Source: Cinnamomum chago
Taxonomy: Eukaryota > Streptophyta > Magnoliopsida > Laurales > Lauraceae
Length of the DNA stretch: 64,000 nt
Direction of reading: 5' to 3'
Assembly (NCBI GenBank): GCA_038049695.1
Contig: CP142456.1
Location: 22,850,501 to 22,914,500, forward strand
The notes below the pieces were generated by a model that was not told the DNA's origin, ran no database searches, and saw only the letters and a program-made list of their open reading frames with translations. The position numbers were made by a program, and so were the translations under genes. Positions 56,359 through 64,000 of this stretch are shown piece by piece (within the stretch, counting starts at the first letter, position 1; each line of letters begins with the position of its first letter).

Positions 56359-57291
56359 TCTCCCTTCTTCACTATCTCCCACTGCAACCCACACTCTCGC
56401 CGTCGTCGGTGTGTTCATCTTCTCCGGTTGACAGCATAGGTAAGTTTCTTCCTCTCGTTCTCCCTCTTCCCCACAAGTTACCACCAATCACGGGCGTCCC
56501 AGACCTGGTTTCTTACTCTCATTTTCTCTCTTTCTCCGGAATCTTCTTCCCACACCAGCCCTCATTCCGGCGACGCCCAACGTCACTGCCGACGACCCAT
56601 TACCCACCCCTGTTCCCATCTTTCACTCTCGGCATTTCACAGCAGCACCACTGTTCTTCTCTCTCTAACCTGACTCACCCTCACCTCACCATCTATATCA
56701 CTTCATCCCTCAGTAGCCTTCCTCCTTGCCTTGCTTTTGTCCCTCACTCCTCATGACCCAGCGATCTGTTTTGTGTGTTTACTTCTTCATTTTTTTTTCT
56801 CTTTTCCTCTGTTATTTCTTTTCTTAGTCTTTATTTTTAGTTATGTTTACCTTTCTTTTATTTCTTTTACTGTAATAATGTGTGGACGTTGGGTGTTCTA
56901 CTTTGTGGTTCATGGCTGTTACAGTTTATTTTTGCACAGATTTGTCATTCGCATTTTTCTGTTTGTAATTGCATTGATTCCTTAATTTTGCCTCTTTCTA
57001 GTTGCATTGTGTTACTTTGTGAGCTGTGATTTTGTGCACTTGGGTATTCAGTTTTGTCTATTCGTGTATTTAACAGGGCTTTGTTTACCTATTTCATGAT
57101 ATATACATTGTGGCAACTGAAATGGCTTCCGAGGATTGTCCAATTTTGCATAGAATTTCATTCCGAATTCACTGTCTTCTTAGATGAATTTGGCACATTG
57201 ATTCACTCTTTCTTATATATTTTATTGTGCCAACATTTGCATTCTATTGCCCTCCTGCTTTTCATTGTTTGACTTATTTTTGTAGGTATTC

Positions 57292-57822
57292 ATGGGTCGC
57301 CCGAAAGCTTCAAAGAGCCATGCACTTGAAGGTGGCTCCACTTCACGCAAACAGCCTATTCGGTCCCGCCAAATTCAGACTGAGTAACCAAATGAGAAAT
57401 GGGCCACAAAACCAATTGCCATACAGACTACATTTGATAGATATGTCATTCCTCCTACGGAACCGTCTGATGCTACTTGTGCTCATTATGGTCAGCATCT
57501 ATGGGCTGTCAGTTGGAGCAGATTGGTTCGGGAAAGTGGGCAACATCCTCGGTTATCCCGCCAACCTGTTTGGCTTAGTACCCCTGTTGAGATTCCTCCA
57601 TCCACATCCACTGGACCTTCATCTCCTCCAATTTCACCTCCAATTTCGATTCGTACCACCTCGGCGGATAGACCACATTCAGACTATAGTCGTCTTGAGC
57701 AGAGATTTGATGCATTTGAGGCCCAGTATCAGCTTGATACCGCAGAGACTCATCGCCTTCTTCAGGCTATTCTTGTTGCTCAGCACCCGCCTTCTGATTC
57801 ACCGGGCTCTTTGCCCCCTTAG
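57292..57822 (+). pseudogene. Remnant of the extra 3' frame of an Athila-type element
   Basis: ATG at 57292 opens MGRPKASKSHALEGGSTSRK. Further downstream, in the region up to 57822, there is a Pro/Ser/Thr-rich stretch with STSTGPSSPPISPPISIRTT and an end like RLEQRFDAFEAQYQLDTAET. Athila-type elements carry a variable extra frame here, sometimes called env-like. This one is short and broken and shows no membrane segment or signal peptide, so I make no claim of envelope function. Confidence 0.5.
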
Positions 57823-57913
57823 TTCTCTCCACTCAGGTGCACTCCTTCCTTTTACTTCTTTTGTTTTATTTCATGTTCTTTGATTACGTGTCCCCTCGAG
57901 GACAAGGTGACAA

Positions 57914-57928
57914 ATAAGTTGGGGGGGC
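57914..57928 (+). other. Internal purine tract resembling the PPT
   Basis: ATAAGTTGGGGGGGC follows CCCTCGAGGACAAGG, the same setting as the true purine tract (CTCGAGGACTAGC...GTAAGTTGGGGGGTG). It lies 1.7 kb before the 3' LTR. Confidence 0.6.
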
Positions 57929-58551
57929 GTTGCCATTATTTTGCCTACTTGAGCTCAATATACTTCATGATTAAAACTCATTTGTTTAAGCTAATTTGTG
58001 TATTTTTGAGCTTGCATGAGAATCATTATCATAGTTGTGCACTGTTAGTGATTCATTTTTCCCCGGTTTTCATCATTGGAGATAAATTGGGTTGCTACTC
58101 TTGTGACTCTATGATTTGATGGTTAAGCTTTGAGATTCTCATATCATAATGGCATTAACTGAGACTTATAACCCATATTATGTTAGATTTGAGCTTGAAC
58201 TTTATTCTGAGGGTTATACAATTGCATATTCATTCCATTAACTGCCATTGTCACATATTCAAGGTTGGTCAATCTAGATGTCAGATGACACTTCTTACTT
58301 TTGGGGAATGAAACTAGGCCATCTTTTCTACTTTGAGCTTGTTCGTTGGTTTCTTGCTTCCACACATTATTTACCTGATAGGAACCAAGTTGAGCCTTCA
58401 TTGCATATCCTTCTTTTCATAGCCCGTAGCCTCGCATTGGGTGAAGAAGTTGGGTAAATTTTTGAGGACTTGGTGATTTGAACGTATAGAAGCGAAGATG
58501 TAATGTTATTTGGTAGTTGTTCTTGTTTTTATTGGCATTGTATTTTCTGTT

Positions 58552-58691
58552 CAAAAAAAAAAAAAAAAAAAAAAAAAAATTCAAAAACAGAATGAAAAGT
58601 GCTCGCTAGGTTGGACATCTAAAAGATAACCTAGGCAAAAGTGAGAGCATATGAAAAAAAAAAAAAAAAAAAAGAAAGAAAAAAAAAAAAA
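58552..58691. repeat. Two poly(A) tracts
   Basis: Runs of about 27 A (near 58553-58579) and about 38 mostly A (58654-58691) lie in the Athila 3' region, about 75 bp apart, with TTCAAAAACAG and AAAGAAAGAAA at their edges. Confidence 0.9.
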
Positions 58692-59401
58692 GAAGAAGTT
58701 TCGATTCATTTGTTTTTCTTTTCTTTTTGTTTGCTCAAGTAGAAGATTGTAAGTAGTTTGGAATTGCTTCATTTGGAGTTTGGGAGTGGTGATGAAATGT
58801 TCAAAAGAGATGATGAGTTTGAAAAAACAAAAAAATGCAGTTTGTTCACTTCAGCTTCTTCACTTATTTCATGAGATTGTGATTCGTCTACCCTTACTTT
58901 ATCCTTGACCCTGACCTACATTACAACCAGAATAAAGACCTAGTCGACCCCAAAGGTGTAGTAGTTGATGATTGAGGATGTGACTGTAGTGAACCTGTGA
59001 CTCTGAGAGTTGATTTCTCGTAGTGGTTTCTTCTCCTCTCTATGTTGTTCTTGTTGAGCTTTCATTCATATTTGCATGTGGATTATTTGGTTGTACTCAA
59101 CATTTATTCTATCCACGTGTATGAGAGAATACATATACATCCCATCTCAGTGAGTTTCATTTGTGAGTGATATCTTTTGGTGAGATTTGAAGTCAAAGTA
59201 ATGCCTGTTTGAAAAAGGAGTCTCATTGCCTAAACATCTTGTTGTGGTTGTTACTTTGGTGCACAATAATTCTATCTGGTTATGAACATTTGGGGATTCA
59301 CGGGTTGCTTTTAGTGATATTATTGATACATTGCTTCAATTGTAGTTCAGATACACATTCACTAAGCTTCATTTTTATTGATTGTGGAGTATATCGTGTT
59401 C

Positions 59402-59416
59402 AAGTTGGGGGGTGAT
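59402..59416 (+). other. Second internal purine tract resembling the PPT
   Basis: AAGTTGGGGGGTGATAG occurs here, about 195 bp before the true tract, and even its continuation TGATA resembles the start of the LTR. Confidence 0.6.
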
Positions 59417-59597
59417 AGAATTTTGTGGGTAGATTCACTGCAAACCCTCACGAGACTATAACTCGTCCACTAGGGTAACCTAGGGGTTTAAAGCCTTATT
59501 GCATACGGTAAATGCAATCGTGTATCCCGCGAAAGAGGATTTAGTTAGTTTGTTTGTCTCTTGTTTCCTTGGCTTTGCTCGAGGACTAGCAAAGTGT

Positions 59598-59610
59598 AAG
59601 TTGGGGGGTG
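59598..59610 (+). other. Polypurine tract of the Athila-type element
   Basis: AAGTTGGGGGGTG lies immediately before the 3' LTR (TGATAACTGG), the expected primer for plus-strand DNA synthesis. Confidence 0.85.
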
Positions 59611-60831
59611 TGATAACTGGTTAAAAAGTGCATATTTATTATGTTAATCCTAGATATTCTTGCACTTTTATTATTTTATTTTCTTCAATTTATATGCGTT
59701 TGCTAGTTAATCCTTGTTTCATCTTTTTGCAGAGAAAGCTTGGCAAAGTTGATGATTTAATGGTGAAATTGGAGCAAAAGAAGAATATTGGGCTTTGAAG
59801 TGCTAAAAGAAATGGAATACAAGTGGTTATGGGTTAGAAGAAAGGCTTGGCCCATATGTTAGTGGGTTAGGGCCTATTTTAGCATAAAAGAGCCCAATTT
59901 GGAGCCTTTTATCACCATTCCTTGGGCCCCTTTTGATTAATTACGGGATTCTCATTGATTCTCTCTTAAGAGATAAGCAAAGGGGGTTTTAACAAAAGGA
60001 GGGATATTAGGAGTTGAAGGGGGAGCTACCATTCGGTGGTTCTATTTTGGGAAGAGGAGGAGAGAAAGAGGAAGGAAGGAAGGAGAAGAAGAAGACAACT
60101 CAAGAGAAGAAGATGAAGAACTCCATGGCTATGGTGTCCTCCTCTTCCACCATCATGGGCTAAGTTTCTCTTATTCCTAGGGTTTAGATGAAACCCTAGT
60201 CAAGTAACTTTATTTTTTTTTGTATTTAATTTTTGGAGTAATTACATTGGGATGTTGATTGTATAACATTGAGATTTATTGCAATTAATGGTTTCATTTT
60301 CTTTTCACATGTTCAATTTCTGTGATTTTGCATATGTGGTTATACAATGGTGATTCTTGTACATACACCAAAACCGTAGGACGAGTTATAACTTAGGAAA
60401 ACGAGTCGTGTCTATGACAGTAGAAGTAGCGTAGACGGTTCGTATTATCCAAAGATAATTCGTACTTGGGGTTTTGGTGCGTGATTTTCTTGGTGATTGT
60501 ATTTTGGCTTGTAGCTAAAATACATCTTTACATCCTAATATAATAACCAGAAATTAATACAATTGAAGATAGTTGCAAGATTAGTGGTGAATTCGACAAC
60601 CCTAGGAATTCCTTTTTCAACTTGTTCATTGTTTAATTTAATTATAATTCTGTTTTAAATTCAGTTCTCAGTTATTTTAGAAAATTCAACAATCAATCAT
60701 TCTTTTTGGAATTAAAATTAAAATTCAACCTTGATTTTTAAACAATTAACAATCTCTGTGGGTTCGACCCTTACTCTACTACTATACTAGTAGTTTAGTT
60801 TGGTAATTTGATTGATTTCCACGACAGATCA
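59611..60831 (+). repeat. 3' LTR of the Athila-type element
   Basis: 1221 bp, equal in length to the 5' LTR and differing at about one base by eye. It is followed by the CTTGG target duplication. Confidence 0.95.
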
Positions 60832-61012
60832 CTTGGTCATTAGGATGATAATCTGAAATTCAAATATGTAATCAGGGATATGTAGGAAGATCTCCCAAGT
60901 TAATCTCCGCATGACTTCTCTTTGAGCTAAATTGCACTTGATCACATACATCATTTTTTGGGGTTGGAGGACCAATGTCAGGCTTTGAGTTTGTTTTGAG
61001 GAAATTATCCAT
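60832..61012 (-). pseudogene. hAT transposase pseudogene, N-terminal start
   Basis: ATG at 61012 (minus) opens MDNFLKTNSKPDIGPPTPKN, then SHAEINLGDLPTYP, two in-frame stops, and ISDYHPNDQ. The same order (EINLxDLPxDPGLR.RISDYHPNDRD) begins TTF/DUF4371-type hAT proteins. The next codons lie beyond the Athila-type element, at 48649 downward (DSIQRS), in the same frame across the CTTGG duplication. Confidence 0.8.
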
Positions 61013-61391
61013 AATTGGTTTAATAAAAACCCTATCCAGAATAGATAACATGAGCCTACTAAGATTGCAATCAAATCATATATCCAATTATTGTAGAGCC
61101 CACAAAGCACTTAAAACACACACGGATTTTTCTAGTTGTTCTGAATACATATGAATACATGTCATAAGTGGTTTAAACTAGTATTATTCTACTTTCCCAG
61201 TATCGTAGCCTAATATGCAAATGCATTAATTAAGAAGGTTAGAAGACATGAGTGAAATAATAAAGAGGCATCAAACGCCATATAAACAATAATTTCTAGA
61301 ACTATAAATTATTAATGGGATTATAAAAAGCACAACACTATGAATCGGATTATAAAAAGGTGCTAATTTTTGAATCAAGTGCTTTTTTTTA
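61013..61391. other. Upstream of the hAT start, nothing recognised
   Basis: AT-rich, possibly the 5' part of the hAT element. No inverted end was identified. Confidence 0.45.
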
Positions 61392-61403
61392 TGTACTTAA
61401 TGA

Positions 61404-61630
61404 TTTTTTTTTTTTTTGCTAACGGAGGGTTCCCAACCCTTTGGGCTGGACTACTCCTTCCGGGCCCAGAGAGAAGTCGGGTAAAACCCTTGTGATGCCT
61501 AAGTGGTAGCACAAATGGACTCAACCTTTGGCTCCTGAAGAGGGGGGAACCGGGGGTCGATACCAAGACATCTAGCTCCGGAAGAGGGATGAACCATGAT
61601 CCTGACCACTTGGCCAACCCCTAGGGGTTG
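61404..61630 (-). mobile_element. tRNA-derived SINE
   Basis: On the minus strand the element starts with a tRNA-like head. An A box TGGCCAAGTGG (61606-61616) and a B box GGTATCGACCCC (61553-61564, one base off the GGTTCGA pattern) form the internal RNA polymerase III promoter. About 200 bp of body follow and end in a poly(A) tail (T-run at 61404-61417). TGTACTT(A/G)ATGA stands on both sides (61392-61403 and 61631-61642), a 12-bp target duplication with one mismatch. It has no coding capacity and would rely on a LINE for movement. Confidence 0.87.
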
Positions 61631-62047
61631 TGTACTTGATGAAATTAATGTAGTTGCAACTCCAAAGGTGATAATATGTGGGATTCACCAGTTCTCACCC
61701 CTTCGTGAATATACTTATGTGATAGAGTTTAGACTATCAACGTCCATCTAGTAATGAGTATTTGTTTCAGCACGGTCACTACCGTCGGCGTTTGTCAATA
61801 CGAATGATAATTAGTGACGTTTTAAATTATTTTTTAACCTTTTTTTTTTTTTTTTGTAAAACTACATTTATGTACAATGTAGTATAGAAACAACCAATCA
61901 TATACTTAATCGGACAGTGGGCCCTGCTTCTATTGATATGAAATTTAAGAGTATATCATTAGAGGGCATGGTATTCATTTTGAATAGTTTGGATTATAAT
62001 TATATGGGCCCTACAATGGGTTTCCTAAGGGATTCGGATCCCTAAAT

Positions 62048-62172
62048 CCTGTTTGGACCAATCAGGGGGTGCCACATGGGGAAGAGGATTTTTTTTTCAT
62101 TGGAGGAGATGGGATGTAAGCTGATTTGACATTCTCTCCTCCATGTGGCACCCCCTGATTGGTCCAAACAGG
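62048..62172. repeat. Perfect 32-bp inverted repeat (hairpin)
   Basis: CCTGTTTGGACCAATCAGGG and the next 12 bases (62048-62079) are exactly complementary to 62141-62172, with a 61-bp loop. Weaker pairing (ATTCGGA) extends outward to about 62031 and 62182. It could be a tiny fold-back MITE or the source of a hairpin RNA. No direct duplication is clear. Confidence 0.85.
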
Positions 62173-62182
62173 GTTTCCGAAT

Positions 62183-63349
62183 ACCAATAAGTTAGCATAT
62201 AATAGTGATTTTTGGATATTTCTAACCTATAAAAAGACAGCAGACCATAAAATAATCTAGTAGTCCATTATTTTTGCTAATCTGATCTATATCCATTTAC
62301 ATAGCCTTTTAGCCCTAGAATTTCAATCCAATCTAATAAAAATCAATTATCTTGGTAGATTTTTAAAAAACATTGTATCAAAAAAATAAAAAATAAAAAA
62401 ATCACAACATGAAATAAAGAAAAAGTAAATAACATCAAGATGTGATTGTAATTAACAAAAACACATAAGACATGAAAAAAAGTTTAACATATGCATTTAA
62501 ATATACTCATTAAGAAGGCATCCGTGAAACTCAAGCAAAAAAGATTAAAAAGGCAGATGGGTTTTTCAAAGTACTTGTATAGATGTATTTGAGAAACAAT
62601 GCAAATGAGTTAGGTCTCGAAGAACGAAGAAGAAGATAATAGACAATGGATGGGCATAATTAAAAAAAAAACGAATAAGTATTTGTATTTGGAAACCAAG
62701 AGAGAAATAATGCAAAAAAGAAAAGAGGAGAAAGAGGAGATAAACTTGTGGTATAAGGAGAACCAATATTTTGTTTAGAATGACTTGCTTTTGAAGAAAT
62801 GAAAAGGCAATTTTGTTCCAACTTTTCTTATGATATTATTACTTAGTTGTAGAACAAAGCGAGGAGGGGCGAAAGTAGTAGAAAGAAAAAACTGCCAATA
62901 GAAAAATTCTAAAAGACCGTATCCTCGTGCGAGGATTTCAAAAAATTAATTGCTGCTCCTCACCCTTGCGTAGATCCGTCCCTGATTCCTATTTGACATT
63001 ATAAAAGAGCCTACATGCTTCACCAAAGTTTTATAATTAATATTCCTCTATCGAATGAGACCCATATTGACTATGTTTCAGAATTATGAAAAACCCCTTG
63101 TATGTCCTCAAAATTACAAATAGGTCTTATTAGTCCCAAATCAGGCCCTAATTGTCAAATATGATTTGATTTCCCTTAATTGAATCTTGATTGTGCCCTA
63201 ATTCAAAGTGTTTTTTTTTTTAATTTAAATTTTAATTAAATCATTTAAAAATAATATCTAGGGATGGGTCCTTACAACTCCTCTTTCGACTTATTCAATT
63301 GCAAACCAACACGAAGACACCCATTTGGGAGTTTGCAGCTCATTTAGGG
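62183..63349. other. Gene-free AT-rich stretch
   Basis: I see no gene, repeat end or RNA gene that I can name. There are several A- and T-rich runs. Confidence 0.55.
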
Positions 63350-63668
63350 TGTATTTGCTTACATGTGTGGTAAAGTAATGGTAAAATAAATGTCACATAA
63401 TGACAAAGATGAGGTAAAGTAAAAGTGAGATAAAGTATATTGTGAAGTAAAGTGAAAGAGCGGGAATGGTAAAGTACTTATCTTTTGTGTTGGGTTTAAT
63501 TTATCATACTTTACCTAACTTTATGAGGTAAAAAACAAGCAACTTGTGGTATAAAAAGTGGCAGCTAAGATTTTATTTTTCCACTCTACTTTTTCATTCA
63601 AATATGGTAAAGGGAGAATATTTGAACGTTGGAGTTACTTTACATTTACTGGATGCTAAACAAATACA
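63350..63668. mobile_element. Probable MITE
   Basis: TGTATTTGCTTA at the left and TGTATTTGTTTA read inward from the right are inverted ends of an about 319-bp AT-rich block. The block is full of GGTAAAGTA-type words in its left half and TTTACC-type words in its right half. The target duplication is not clear. Confidence 0.55.
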
Positions 63669-64000
63669 AATTGATACTCATTTGGCTGGAGTTGAATAAT
63701 ATAGAAAGATAGAAGTTAAAACACTTTATTCCGGGGTGTCCAACTTTGAATTACAGTAAAATCTCCATGCTAGGGCTGAAACGAGAAGGGTCTGACTTGA
63801 AACTAGATTCGATCATTAATTATAATTCAAAGTCAGGGGTTTGGGTGCAAGTTTGAACCCTATGGGTTGGATCAAAGCCAAGAGCCCAAGATCCGAGGAT
63901 GCTGGTGTTTGTTGTAAAATAACAGTGAAGTAAATCTCACATAAATGGTAAATGTTAGATAAAATATGTGCGAACCTGATGTTTGTATTTGTTTCGTATG
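63669..64000. other. Window end, no gene seen
   Basis: Unassigned. TGTTTGTTGTAAAATAACAG near 63907 resembles the start of the MITE next door and may be another copy running out of the window. Confidence 0.4.

Larger units (their letters stand above)
55688..57290 (+). other. Athila 3' region: repeats and pyrimidine-rich tract
   Basis: After pol come GCTCGAGC-type repeats (about 55845-56165), a CT-rich stretch with a (CT)n microsatellite (56328-56357), and a long T-rich tract ending TTTTTGTAG just before the small downstream frame. That ending has the form of a splice acceptor, and spliced RNAs for the 3' frame have been proposed for Athila-type elements. Long open frames here are low-complexity. 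Confidence 0.6.
48650..60831 (+). mobile_element. Athila-type Ty3-gypsy element, young, looks whole in gag-pol
   Basis: Two 1221-bp LTRs (48650-49870 and 59611-60831, TGATAACTGG...CGACAGATCA) differ at about one base by eye. CTTGG is present on both outer sides (48645-48649 and 60832-60836). The primer site TGGCGCCGTTGCCGGGGA is the tRNA-Asp type used by Athila/Tat elements. One open gag-pol frame (50141-55687) is followed by 3.9 kb of 3' region with an Athila-like extra-frame remnant, and by the purine tract at 59598-59610. At usual plant rates one difference in about 1.2 kb means tens of thousands of years (inference). gag-pol looks whole and the 3' region looks decayed. Confidence 0.94.

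Noticed and set aside
56409-56985. Open frames after the Athila pol gene
   Set aside because: They arise from CT-rich and T-rich low-complexity DNA, and no domain or conserved motif is seen.
57292-57822. Envelope gene in the Athila-type element
   Set aside because: The frame is short and broken and shows no signal peptide, membrane anchor or known envelope motif. It is kept only as a remnant of the lineage's extra 3' frame.
61375-61617. Minus-strand frame of 80 codons
   Set aside because: It lies wholly within the SINE, which is transcribed by RNA polymerase III and does not encode protein.
61550-61620. A functional tRNA gene
   Set aside because: The A and B boxes belong to the SINE head. 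No cloverleaf of normal length can be closed, and a tail and target duplication are present.

Overview
This is nuclear DNA from a flowering plant. The main signs are introns with GT/AG borders, Ty1-copia and Ty3-gypsy elements of plant type (including an Athila-type element with the tRNA-Asp-type primer site), a plant mobile domain (PMD) gene piece, MITEs, a tRNA-derived SINE, and the remains of a plant histidine-biosynthesis gene. I cannot name the species. I see no gene that is clearly working for the host. The window is a dead host locus buried under layers of transposable elements.

Layout. 1-9438: the 3' end of an L1-type LINE (minus strand) is cut by one end of a CACTA transposon. A broken Ty1-copia element with both LTRs follows (1756-8769), then a small tandem duplication. 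9439-16002: a Mutator-like element (MULE) with about 170-190 bp inverted ends. It carries a decayed transposase gene (+), a truncated PMD gene facing it (-), and, beside the right end, the first exon of a SKU5-like multicopper-oxidase gene, apparently captured.

16003-42461: a decayed histidinol-phosphate aminotransferase gene (HISN6 type, +). Four coding exons are recognisable, and frame breaks or stops show in three of them. The central exons, including the one with the pyridoxal-phosphate lysine, are not visible. Its introns hold two RTE LINE tails, a Tourist-like MITE, a rearranged chromovirus (20817-27435) with a further MITE inside, a TRIM (27897-28274), L1 LINE pieces, a 2.7 kb solo LTR with a perfect 5-bp duplication (31175-33918), a Ty1-copia copy with a long open gag-pol but only one visible LTR (34196-40171), and a small solo LTR (41499-41909).

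42462-64000: a short gypsy-like element (44251-46664), an LTR remnant, and a hAT (TTF/DUF4371-type) transposase pseudogene on the minus strand. A very young Athila-type element (48650-60831) splits this hAT gene in two. The two 1221-bp LTRs of the Athila element differ at about one base by eye and are flanked by CTTGG on both sides. A tRNA-derived SINE, a perfect 32-bp-arm hairpin and a MITE follow.

The parts do not form a pathway. They record a history: a histidine-synthesis gene lost function and its introns became a landing site, while a MULE rich in foreign coding pieces settled just upstream. Coordinates of old elements are estimates by eye. LTR differences and ages are hand counts, not computed alignments.
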